A stretch of DNA of 46,919 nucleotides from contig NZ_JAKRGC010000019.1 in assembly GCF_022347745.1 (NCBI RefSeq), forward strand, positions 1 to 46,919. Direction: 5' to 3'. This DNA is from Streptomyces sp. OfavH-34-F. GTDB lineage: Bacteria; Actinomycetota; Actinomycetes; Streptomycetales; Streptomycetaceae. A program made the position numbers and the translations under genes. Positions 22,264 to 29,423 of this stretch are shown here, in pieces. Positions within the stretch are counted from its first letter, which is position 1. Each line of letters starts with the position of its first letter. Below the pieces are notes generated by a model that did not search any database, was not told the DNA's origin, and saw only the letters and a program-made list of their open reading frames with translations.

Positions 22264-23280
22264 CTACTGGGCGGTCTTGAGGTACAGGTCGGTCAGCGGG
22301 GGCCGCTTCTCCGGCGCGCCCCGGAGCAGGGGAGTGAAGATCGGCTCGAATGGTCCGCGCTCCTGCAATAGCTGCAGGGTGGTCACGCCGATCGAGAGCC
22401 GGCCAGCCAGGCGCCCCAGGCGCGGGTCCGCCCGGGTGAGGGTGTAGAGGTCCTCGGTCCTTGCGGCGAGCCGGGCCGCGAGAGTGGGCGAGGACCTGCC
22501 GTCCAGGACCACCAAGAGCCGGGGAAAGGTCGGGTAGGTGTACTGCCATGCGGGCCGGCTCGTCGCCGCCGACCGGCGGGTCCGATCGGGGTGCTGGGGC
22601 ACGTATTCGTGCAGACGGCCGTACGCCGCGACCTTGGCCGCCAGGCGGGCGGAGGTCATCGTGGCGCGGTCCATCTCCAGGAACAGCGTCATCATCGCCC
22701 GCCGGCCCCGGCGCACGTGCACGTAGTTCATGACGGCGTCGGTGATGACATGATCGTCTTCGAAACGCCGTGCGCCGTCCCGGATGCGATGCGCGACTTC
22801 CGGTATCCAGTCCAGCGGGCCGCACTCATGACCCAGCCGGGCGGCGTGCCGGGTGAAGGCCAGTCCCATCTCGTTGACCGCCAGGGTATGCCCCTGCCGG
22901 GCACCGGCGACGGCTTCCGGCGTGATCCGGTAGGGCCGCGGCTGGAGCTCCCCGCCGTCCTCCACGGACTGTGCACCCTCCTCGGTCAGGAACCACAGGT
23001 ACGGCGGCTTGACCGGCCGGCGCTTCCTGCCGTCGGGAGCTGCGGTCGGCGTAGGACGGTGGCTGGCCCAGATCCGCTGGACGAGGCCGGCCGCCAGGAG
23101 CTCGCGCAGCTGGCGCCGCAGGTACGAGGCGTCGCCGGCCGTGGGCAGGAGGAGCCGCTGAAGCTGGTCGGTGGACATGAGGCGGTGCTGATAGAGCACG
23201 TGGAGCAGTCGGGTTCCCAGAGCGTGGAAGCTGGCCCGCTGCACGGGTGCGTTCTCGGGGGTCTCGATCGTCAGCGTCAT
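22264..23280 (-). CDS. Replication-relaxation family protein
   Basis: 338 residues; its ATG overlaps the ATPase stop (ATGA). The N-terminal winged helix (LLHVLYQHRLMSTDQLQRLL ... LRRQLRELLAAGLVQRI) and the WFLTEEGAQ block lead into a region ending FLEMDRATMTSARLAAKVAAY, the pattern of the Replic_Relax (PF13814) family. Members are common on actinobacterial conjugative elements and are thought to act with DNA processing, but the biochemistry is unclear. Coupling to a VirD4/HerA-like ATPase suggests that it feeds DNA to the pump or regulates it. Confidence 0.75.
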   Translation of the reverse strand: MTLTIETPENAPVQRASFHALGTRLLHVLYQHRLMSTDQLQRLLLPTAGDASYLRRQLRELLAAGLVQRIWASHRPTPTAAPDGRKRRPVKPPYLWFLTEEGAQSVEDGGELQPRPYRITPEAVAGARQGHTLAVNEMGLAFTRHAARLGHECGPLDWIPEVAHRIRDGARRFEDDHVITDAVMNYVHVRRGRRAMMTLFLEMDRATMTSARLAAKVAAYGRLHEYVPQHPDRTRRSAATSRPAWQYTYPTFPRLLVVLDGRSSPTLAARLAARTEDLYTLTRADPRLGRLAGRLSIGVTTLQLLQERGPFEPIFTPLLRGAPEKRPPLTDLYLKTAQ

Positions 23281-25715
23281 ACGAGCACCGTCTCCGGCTG
23301 ACCGCCGTTGTCGTCCTCCGGCGGCTCTTCCTCCGTGTCGGGAGGTTCCTCCTCGTGGGTTCCGCTGATGACGGTGCCCGGGTCGTTGCTGATCCGGACC
23401 CTCCCGTTCTCCGGCGCGCGCCCCTTCTGAGCGGCCCCGCCACCGTCCTGGCTGTTGTCGGCCGGCTCGTCCTTGCCCTCGTCATCGTCCGGTGGCACTG
23501 GAATCTCGGAGAGCGCGCGCAGGATGCGTTTGTCGAGCCGGCGGAGGTCGTCGAGGATGTCGCGTACTGGGCGGCGGTGCAGGTTCTGGTCGACGGACGC
23601 CGACAGCCTCGGCAGTTCGTCGGGCCGGTGGTAGTCCTCGTACAGCTCCTCGACGCTGGCACCGCGCACCCGGAAGGGGGCAGTGCGCCCGTCGGCCAAG
23701 GTCGCCGACATCACGTAGTGGTAGGGCCGCAGGGCGGTAATGGTGTCCGGGTCAACCTTCTTGCCCCAGCGCCGGGTCACCAGCTGCGCCTCGTCGACGT
23801 CACTGGCCGTCGTCGAGAGCACCGAGAGGTTCTGCAGCAGGCCCTGGCGCGTCGTCGGCGTCAGCCGCTGCGCCATCTGCGTCATCGCGAGCAACTTGAC
23901 CCGGAACTTACGCAGTTGCTCGGCGATCGCGGCCAGCGTGCCCTTCGAGGCGCCATCGACCGCAGTGAGTTCGTCGATCCAGCAGTAGAAGTCCTTGCGG
24001 TCCGCGACGGGGATGTCCCGGCGCGACAGGCCGGCCCGGAAAAGGTCGTAGATCAGCAAGCAGGACACGATCCGGTCGGTGTCGCCGGTCCCGGACGGGC
24101 AGATGAAGACCACCTTGCCCTCGTCCATCGCCGTGCGGATGTCGTACGTGGACAGCGACGAACCGAGGAACGCCTTCACCGCGTTGCTGCTGTCGAGGCG
24201 CTCGATGATGTTGGTGACGACCGGTGTCGCCTCACCCGGGTACTTCTTATAGGTCTTCTCCCAGAAGTCCCGCAGGTTCTTCGAGAGGTACGGCACCACC
24301 GCGTCGCGCCAGACCTCGTCCGTCAGGATCGTGCGGATCTGGAAGATCGTCGGCGCGAGGTCCGGTCGGCCCGCCTTCGACAGCAGCAGCGACAGCTCCA
24401 CCAGCGACTCGACCGACCTGGTGAGAATCGTCTTCGCGCGGCCCGCCGAGTCGCTCCAGTTCAGTGCGCTGGAGAAACCCGTGACGATGTACTGCACGAT
24501 GTCCGGGATGTCATCTTCCTTGCGGTTCTGCATCGACAAGGGGTTCCAGGACGCGACCCGCGCACTGAGGTCCGGCGAGGTGAGGTCGATCTCCCAGATC
24601 CGCGGCGCGAGTTCGCGGTGAGCCAGGTAGGGGCGGGCCCGCTGCCAGCCGTCGCCGTGCGGGTCCAGGAACAGCACGCCGTGGCCGTTGTGGGCCAGGG
24701 CGATGGCCTGCACCAAGCTCATCTCGGTCTTTCCGTAACCGGCTTTGCCAAGAAACAGCGCGAAGAGGAGGTAGCGCAGCGGGACGCCGACGAGCCGCTC
24801 ACCGCCGCCGGGCTTGGCCACCCACCCCAGGGGCAGCAGGTCGGGCTGGCCGGTCCACGACGGCAGACCCGGGTGAGGCGGCGGGACCACACCGCCGGAG
24901 CGCATCACGTTGGCGGCCGCGTTGTGCCGGGTCGGAGGCTTCAGCAGCCCGGCGATCTCCTCCCCGGTGACCCACCCGCGCTTGCGCGGGGCGAACAGGC
25001 CGCTCTCGAAGCGACGGTCGAAGTGCTGGCGGTAGAACACCGAGTCGGCACGCAGCCGGGTCAGGCCGAGATTCAGCCCGACCGGCCGCAGGTGGTTGTC
25101 GCCCGCCCAACCCTCCAGCGCGGCGAGGACCTGGTCCAGCAGCAGACGCGGGCGGTGGGGGTCGGTGGAGGAGGCGCGCAGGAGCAGCTGGAGATCGAAG
25201 ACCGGGTCGACACCGGGATGGAACTTCCCCATCGCCGCCTTCATGTCGGTGCCGTTGAGCATCCGCTGCGCCCGCGGGCGGTGGCTCGCGGAAGGCCGCT
25301 GGGCCTGGACGCCTCGCATCTCCGAGACGATCTCCGTACCGATCGAGGACAGCCGATCCAGGCTGAAGCCCGAGCCGGCACCGCCCTGGCGCGGCATTCC
25401 CGGAACGGCCGGCATGTCGTGCGGACCCCGACGGGCGGCGGCCAGGAGCCGGCTGCGCTTGCGCGCAACCTTGGCCGGGGCGACGGGCACGAGGTCGAGG
25501 ATCAGGTCGACCCTCTCCTGCAGGGATTCTCGGACGTCGGCGACCGCGGCGGCCAGCGCCTCGAGCGGGTCCGGCTTGAGCGGGACATCCCGCAGTGCCA
25601 GATGATCGGGGAGCGCCAGGGCCAGCTCGGCGCGCGCTGTGTGGAGGCGGCGGTCCTGGCTGGACGGATTGTCCTTCGCCAGGTTCACGGCCGACTCGGA
25701 CAACGGCTTGGTCAT
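23277..25715 (-). CDS. VirD4/TraG/HerA-like conjugative ATPase
   Basis: 812 residues. Walker A FLGKAGYGKTEMSLVQ at about 322-337, a following DPHGDGW, and Walker B DFYCWIDELTAV near 580. LLAMTQMAQRL after it is the glutamine-bearing motif III of the VirD4/HerA group. The N-terminal 300 residues have no clear transmembrane helix, so membrane anchoring may come from the 170-aa protein encoded just upstream. Role: hexameric motor that couples substrate DNA to a type IV secretion channel. Acidic, Pro-rich C-terminal tail after residue 740. Confidence 0.85.
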   Translation of the reverse strand: MTKPLSESAVNLAKDNPSSQDRRLHTARAELALALPDHLALRDVPLKPDPLEALAAAVADVRESLQERVDLILDLVPVAPAKVARKRSRLLAAARRGPHDMPAVPGMPRQGGAGSGFSLDRLSSIGTEIVSEMRGVQAQRPSASHRPRAQRMLNGTDMKAAMGKFHPGVDPVFDLQLLLRASSTDPHRPRLLLDQVLAALEGWAGDNHLRPVGLNLGLTRLRADSVFYRQHFDRRFESGLFAPRKRGWVTGEEIAGLLKPPTRHNAAANVMRSGGVVPPPHPGLPSWTGQPDLLPLGWVAKPGGGERLVGVPLRYLLFALFLGKAGYGKTEMSLVQAIALAHNGHGVLFLDPHGDGWQRARPYLAHRELAPRIWEIDLTSPDLSARVASWNPLSMQNRKEDDIPDIVQYIVTGFSSALNWSDSAGRAKTILTRSVESLVELSLLLSKAGRPDLAPTIFQIRTILTDEVWRDAVVPYLSKNLRDFWEKTYKKYPGEATPVVTNIIERLDSSNAVKAFLGSSLSTYDIRTAMDEGKVVFICPSGTGDTDRIVSCLLIYDLFRAGLSRRDIPVADRKDFYCWIDELTAVDGASKGTLAAIAEQLRKFRVKLLAMTQMAQRLTPTTRQGLLQNLSVLSTTASDVDEAQLVTRRWGKKVDPDTITALRPYHYVMSATLADGRTAPFRVRGASVEELYEDYHRPDELPRLSASVDQNLHRRPVRDILDDLRRLDKRILRALSEIPVPPDDDEGKDEPADNSQDGGGAAQKGRAPENGRVRISNDPGTVISGTHEEEPPDTEEEPPEDDNGGQPETVLV

Positions 25716-25740
25716 GATCGTGTCCTTCTGTGTGAGGGGC

Positions 25741-26253
25741 TCAGGCCGCAGCCGCGGAGCCAGCGCTGTCGTTGTGGGCGCCGAGGCGGATCTCCGGGCG
25801 CTCGGGCGCGCTCTCCTTGCCGGTGACCGCGCGCAGCTCGCACTGGGCGTAGCCCTGGTGCCGCAGGACCGTCGTTGCGCGGGTGGGCCCCTCGATGCGC
25901 AGGGTCAGCGGGCCGCCGACGCTCATCAGCCGTACGCGCATCGCGGTGCCGCGCGCCGGCAGCGCCCACCGGGACGAGTTGCGCTGGGCCCGGGCGATCT
26001 GCTTTGCGAAACGCAGCACGTCCTCCAGCGCGGGGTCGAACCCGTTGGTGGGAAGGACCTCGAACGCCTGGCGGTCGCGCAGGGTTGACCGGCTCATCAG
26101 CCGCTGGATCGAGCTGAGCGAGATCACGAGGATGAAGGCCAGGCTGCTGGCCCACCACAGGTTGGCCAGCGCCCACTCATGGGCGTGCTCGGCGAGCTCG
26201 GGCAGGCTGTCGGCGCCGGAGAGGAGCTCGTCGATCACGTCACTCGTCGTCAT
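25741..26253 (-). CDS. Membrane protein upstream of the coupling ATPase
   Basis: 170 residues from ATG 26253 (MTTSDVIDELLSG). One transmembrane segment (LWWASSLAFILVISLSS, about 33-50) is followed by a soluble domain. It lies 25 bases upstream of the ATPase and probably anchors or regulates it. The rest of the protein (RVRLMSVGGPLTLRIEGP) looks beta-rich. First gene of the leftward operon that runs to 13862. Confidence 0.6.
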   Translation of the reverse strand: MTTSDVIDELLSGADSLPELAEHAHEWALANLWWASSLAFILVISLSSIQRLMSRSTLRDRQAFEVLPTNGFDPALEDVLRFAKQIARAQRNSSRWALPARGTAMRVRLMSVGGPLTLRIEGPTRATTVLRHQGYAQCELRAVTGKESAPERPEIRLGAHNDSAGSAAAA

Positions 26254-26556
26254 CGGTGTTCGCCTTCGTGAGAATGCGGGTGGTGGGCGGGAAGTTGTGC
26301 ATCGGAGCTCCGGGTGAATGCGGGTGGCGTTTGGCGGATGCACATAGAGGTGTTGATGAGCCTGGGGGTGTGACGGTCTGCGCCGAGAATTTCCGGTCCT
26401 CCGCTGGCGCGATATCGCGGTCGCTGTTCTGTCGCGGCGAAGGTTGAGCGCTCTCACCGAAGGTTGAGTGGTCGAACCGCGCGCCGCCCTACCGCAAGGA
26501 GGTTGTGGGGGCCACTATGAGAGCCAGCTGGAGCAGGACCGCTCGGAGGGGGCAGA
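26254..26556. other. Gene-free stretch between the ATPase operon and the zinc-ribbon ORF
   Basis: It contains the left inverted repeat of the cassette (26424-26468) and a perfect 12-bp palindrome CGCGATATCGCG at 26408-26419. The promoter of the leftward ATPase operon should lie here. I see no convincing ORF. Confidence 0.5.
26424..26468. repeat. Left inverted repeat of small cassette (two CGAAGGTTGAG copies, 20 bp apart)
   Basis: CGAAGGTTGAG at 26438-26448 and 26458-26468, spaced exactly two helical turns. The whole 45-base block matches the reverse complement of 26859-26903 at about 39 positions. Candidate operators or terminal repeats. Confidence 0.75.
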
Positions 26557-26850
26557 GTGCGAAACCCGAACGCAATCCGACATGAATGTGGCGCCTGCGG
26601 CGCAAGGACGAAGGTCAACACCCGAACAGGTCGCCTCTACTCTCACCAGGTACCAGGTGAGCTCGCTGCCTGCTCCGCCTCAGGAGACTTCGTGGCCTCC
26701 CCCCAAGGCGGTGAAGCCCTTCTGCTGCCACCACTGACAGCTGGGGAGAAGCCCCCTGCTTCTGCCTCCCCGCGGCATGTCATTGAAGAATCGTCGAGCA
26801 GCGTTCGCACAGTGCCCGGTGGGTTGCCCGGACTCGGTAAGCGGCGCTGA
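26557..26850 (+). CDS. Small zinc-ribbon protein inside the inverted-repeat cassette
   Basis: 97 residues from a GTG at 26557 with GGAGGG upstream. It begins MRNPNAIRHECGACGARTKV, with CGAC and further Cys (ELAACSASG), suggesting a short zinc ribbon; the Pro/Ser-rich remainder has no clear fold. The ORF ends 9 bases before the right inverted repeat. An overlapping 89-aa frame from 26468 is less convincing. Only the small size and Cys pattern support it. Confidence 0.4.
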   Translation: MRNPNAIRHECGACGARTKVNTRTGRLYSHQVPGELAACSASGDFVASPQGGEALLLPPLTAGEKPPASASPRHVIEESSSSVRTVPGGLPGLGKRR

Positions 26851-26858
26851 TCTTGTCG

Positions 26859-26903
26859 CTCAACCTTCGGTGAGAATGCTCAACCTTCGTTGCGACAGGT
26901 CAG
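26859..26903. repeat. Right inverted repeat of small cassette
   Basis: CTCAACCTTCG at 26859-26869 and 26879-26889, again 20 bp apart, inverted relative to 26424-26468. TCGCGGT occurs just outside both arms (26415-26421 and 26904-26910), which could be a target-site duplication although the left copy is offset by 2 bases. Confidence 0.75.
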
Positions 26904-27159
26904 TCGCGGTGGTCGGCCCGCAGGAGGAGGCTGCGGCTCTCGCCGAGGACTGGGTGAGGCGCGGTGGCGACGGACCCTGCTGGCGATGAATCGGCGGTGC
27001 AGCGGTCAGCGCCCGATGAACTCCGCTATCGTTGCTGGTCGGCTACCCCAGCCGTGGCGGCCCCTCGCGGGGCCGAGGATCGCAACGTACGCAGGCCGGC
27101 TGCACTTTGTGCACCGGCGTCCAGTGCTGCCTCGTATCCGTCGCGGAAGGAAAGCCCTT
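26904..27159. other. Gene-free stretch upstream of the 110-aa gene
   Basis: No convincing ORF or hairpin found. It should hold the promoter of the rightward 110-aa gene; I see no clear -35/-10 pair. Confidence 0.4.
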
Positions 27160-27492
27160 ATGAGCCTCGACATGCTTCACCTGGAGAACCCGCCCACCGA
27201 ACAGGATTGGACGGAGCTGAGCAGCTATACCCCGGCCGACGACGGATTCGAGTGGCGGGACATGCTGACCGAGCAGGATGTAGACGCCTCCTACCGCTAC
27301 ACCGACGATGTCCGCCGGATGTTCCACACCGTGCCCAGTGCCTCGGCCCGTCTTCAGGAACTCGGCGAACTCCTCCTGATCAGCACTGTCCGGGAAGCGA
27401 TGCGTCTGGCCGTGTGCGTTCTGCGCCTGGAAGAGAACGGTGAACTCCGCCGTACTGGCAACGGCTGCGCCTTCACCACCACTCAGGCGTAG
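27160..27492 (+). CDS. Hypothetical protein, 110 aa
   Basis: ATG 27160 preceded by GGAAGGA. Acidic N terminus (LENPPTEQDWTELSSY) and a helical C terminus (LQELGELLLISTVREAMRLA). It is an isolated rightward gene, divergent from the ATPase operon and convergent with the transfer operon. No family recognised; possibly a regulator. Confidence 0.6.
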   Translation: MSLDMLHLENPPTEQDWTELSSYTPADDGFEWRDMLTEQDVDASYRYTDDVRRMFHTVPSASARLQELGELLLISTVREAMRLAVCVLRLEENGELRRTGNGCAFTTTQA

Positions 27493-27579
27493 CCGCCCTG
27501 CTCCGGGGCGCGCGCCGGGCACTTCGCGTTCAGCTTCCGCTGCGACAGATCACGGTTGGCCGCGATGCGCTGCTTCGGT

Positions 27580-28638
27580 TCATCCGATGTGGCGCATCGC
27601 CACGATCGTGTTGATCGCCCCGGCCGAGCCGGTCCACTGCGACAACGGGGTCAGGCGCACGGGCTTGCCAGTCCGCGGTGCGTCGATGACCTGGTTGTTG
27701 CCGATGTACATGCCGACGTGGCCGGGGGCGGATGCGCTGCCGTCGGATCCCGGGGTGAACAGCAGGTCGCCGGGCGCGAGCTGGGACACGTCCTTGACGG
27801 GGGTGCCGGACCTGACCTGGTCGGTGGTGACGCGGGGGAGGTTCACGCCGGCGGAGGCCCAGGCGTACTGCATGAGGCTGGAGCAGTCGCACCCGTTGTT
27901 GCTGGCGTGGTCGAAGGGGGGCTTGCAGTCGCCGCCGAACTGGTACATCTTCCCGAGCACGGACCTCGCGGTGGCGATGGCCTGGACGGCGCCGCCGGAA
28001 CCAGCCGGAAGAGGGATGCTGCCGGAGTCGTCGAGGGAGGCCCACTCCTTCGCCAGGGCACGGATCTTCTTGACGTAGTTCCGGGTCTCGGTGAACGGGG
28101 GCATGCCGCCGGCCTTCTGAACGGCGTACGGGCCGGCGTTGTAGGCGGCCAGCATGTTGTCGGTGCTGTCGCCGGCGACCTTCTTCACCTGGCCGGCGAG
28201 GTAGCAGTCGTAGGCGATGGCCGCAGGGATGGCGTCCTGGGGATTCCAGACGTCCTCGACGCTGTCTCCGTTGCCGTCGACTCCGTGAGCGGCCCAGGTG
28301 CCGGGGGTGAACTGAGCGATCCCGTCAGCGATGGGATTACCCTTCTTGTCCTTGGACTGGGCGTCTCTGTCGAAGCCGCTCTCACTGAAGATCTGCGCTG
28401 CGATCAGCGACGGAGTCACCTCGGCGCAGCCGTACTTGCCGATGCTGTCGAGGATCAGCGTGCGCACCTCGGCGGGGACGGGAGCGTTGTCCGCGATGCC
28501 GCCGCCGAAGCCGGCGTTCTCCAGATCTCCGCTGGTGTTGTCGCTGCCTACCTTCATCGCGACCGCGACGACCGCGGCAATGACCACGATGATCAGCAGG
28601 GAGCCCAGACCGGTCAGGATCGCCAGAACCTTCTTCAC
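27580..28638 (-). CDS. VirB1-like cell-wall hydrolase: lytic transglycosylase plus NlpC/P60
   Basis: 352 residues. An N-terminal membrane anchor (about 5-28) is followed by an SLT-type transglycosylase domain (about 55-200) with the catalytic Glu in IFSESGFD (E86), GIAQFTPGTW and NMLAAYNAGP. An NlpC/P60 peptidase domain (about 215-350) has Cys in NGCDCSSLMQYAW (C252), His in APGHVGMYIG (H307) and VIDAPRTG. This two-domain design is typical of Gram-positive conjugation systems, where the enzyme opens peptidoglycan for the transfer channel. Last gene of the leftward transfer operon. Confidence 0.9.
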   Translation of the reverse strand: MKKVLAILTGLGSLLIIVVIAAVVAVAMKVGSDNTSGDLENAGFGGGIADNAPVPAEVRTLILDSIGKYGCAEVTPSLIAAQIFSESGFDRDAQSKDKKGNPIADGIAQFTPGTWAAHGVDGNGDSVEDVWNPQDAIPAAIAYDCYLAGQVKKVAGDSTDNMLAAYNAGPYAVQKAGGMPPFTETRNYVKKIRALAKEWASLDDSGSIPLPAGSGGAVQAIATARSVLGKMYQFGGDCKPPFDHASNNGCDCSSLMQYAWASAGVNLPRVTTDQVRSGTPVKDVSQLAPGDLLFTPGSDGSASAPGHVGMYIGNNQVIDAPRTGKPVRLTPLSQWTGSAGAINTIVAMRHIG

Positions 28639-28651
28639 CGGTGCCCCCGGC

Positions 28652-29326
28652 TCACACGTACGGCAGCGCGGTGACGAGCCAGGTGCCGGCCTGGTCGCGC
28701 TGGAGCTTGAGGGCCACCTGCTCGTCCGTGCTGCTGGGACGCCCCGTCGCCGGAGTGGTGGTCAGCCGGTAGCGGACGCGGATCCAGGCCGTATCAGCCG
28801 TCGGCTCCGGAGCGCCGTCGGGCACCGAGATCTGGGAGATCTCAGCAGCGACCACGGCCTTGGTCCGGGTCCACTGCTGCCACTGACGGGCGCTGCCGGC
28901 GGAGTTGGTCGTCAGCTGCTCGGCGAGGTCTCTGCTGGAGTAGGCGGCGGCGCGGTGCGCGGCGTCGTCGTAGGAGCTGTCCTTGCCGGGACGGGCGTCG
29001 TGACCGGACCAGGCCAGTACAAAGTGCCGCGCGGCCGCGGTGATGTCGTTGGGCACTGCGGCCGGGCTCGGTGCTCCCTCGCCTTTGGCCGGCGCCGGCG
29101 AGGCGCTGGCGTCCGCAGGTGAGGTGGGGCTCGACCGGGCCGGAGTGCTGGCCGCGGGAGTGGATTCGCGCCGGGGCGCGGTCGTCGAGGTTCCCGTGGT
29201 TCGCGGTGCGGACGACGGGTCGTGGGCGAGCAGGAGGAGGCCGAGGCAGGCGAGCAGCGCCGATCCGACGAGCAGTGCCACGGTGCCCGCGGTGCCGGGG
29301 CGTCGCTGGCGGTCGGTGTGAGGCAT
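28652..29326 (-). CDS. Membrane-anchored conjugation protein, VirB8-like candidate
   Basis: 224 residues from ATG 29326. A single transmembrane helix (TVALLVGSALLACLGLLLLAH, about 14-34) is followed by a Ser/Thr/Pro/Ala-rich linker to about residue 90. A compact extracellular domain follows (AARHFVLAWSGHDAR ... WIRVRYRLTTTPATG ... QAGTWLVTALPYV) with the helix-then-sheet pattern of NTF2-like VirB8/TcpC domains. It lies 13 bases upstream of the VirB1-like gene. Assembly role in the channel is inferred from topology and neighbours. Confidence 0.6.
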   Translation of the reverse strand: MPHTDRQRRPGTAGTVALLVGSALLACLGLLLLAHDPSSAPRTTGTSTTAPRRESTPAASTPARSSPTSPADASASPAPAKGEGAPSPAAVPNDITAAARHFVLAWSGHDARPGKDSSYDDAAHRAAAYSSRDLAEQLTTNSAGSARQWQQWTRTKAVVAAEISQISVPDGAPEPTADTAWIRVRYRLTTTPATGRPSSTDEQVALKLQRDQAGTWLVTALPYV

Positions 29327-29423
29327 GGGGGTACCCCCGTCGTTGGTTCGTGGTGGTCGCGCGGACGTGGCGCGGAGGAGGGAGAGGCCGGTGGGGCCGC
29401 GTGGCGCAGCCCCACCGGGGGCG

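Noticed and set aside
23247..25826. 859-codon rightward ORF opposite the coupling ATPase
   Set aside because: Antisense shadow; Walker motifs are on the minus strand.
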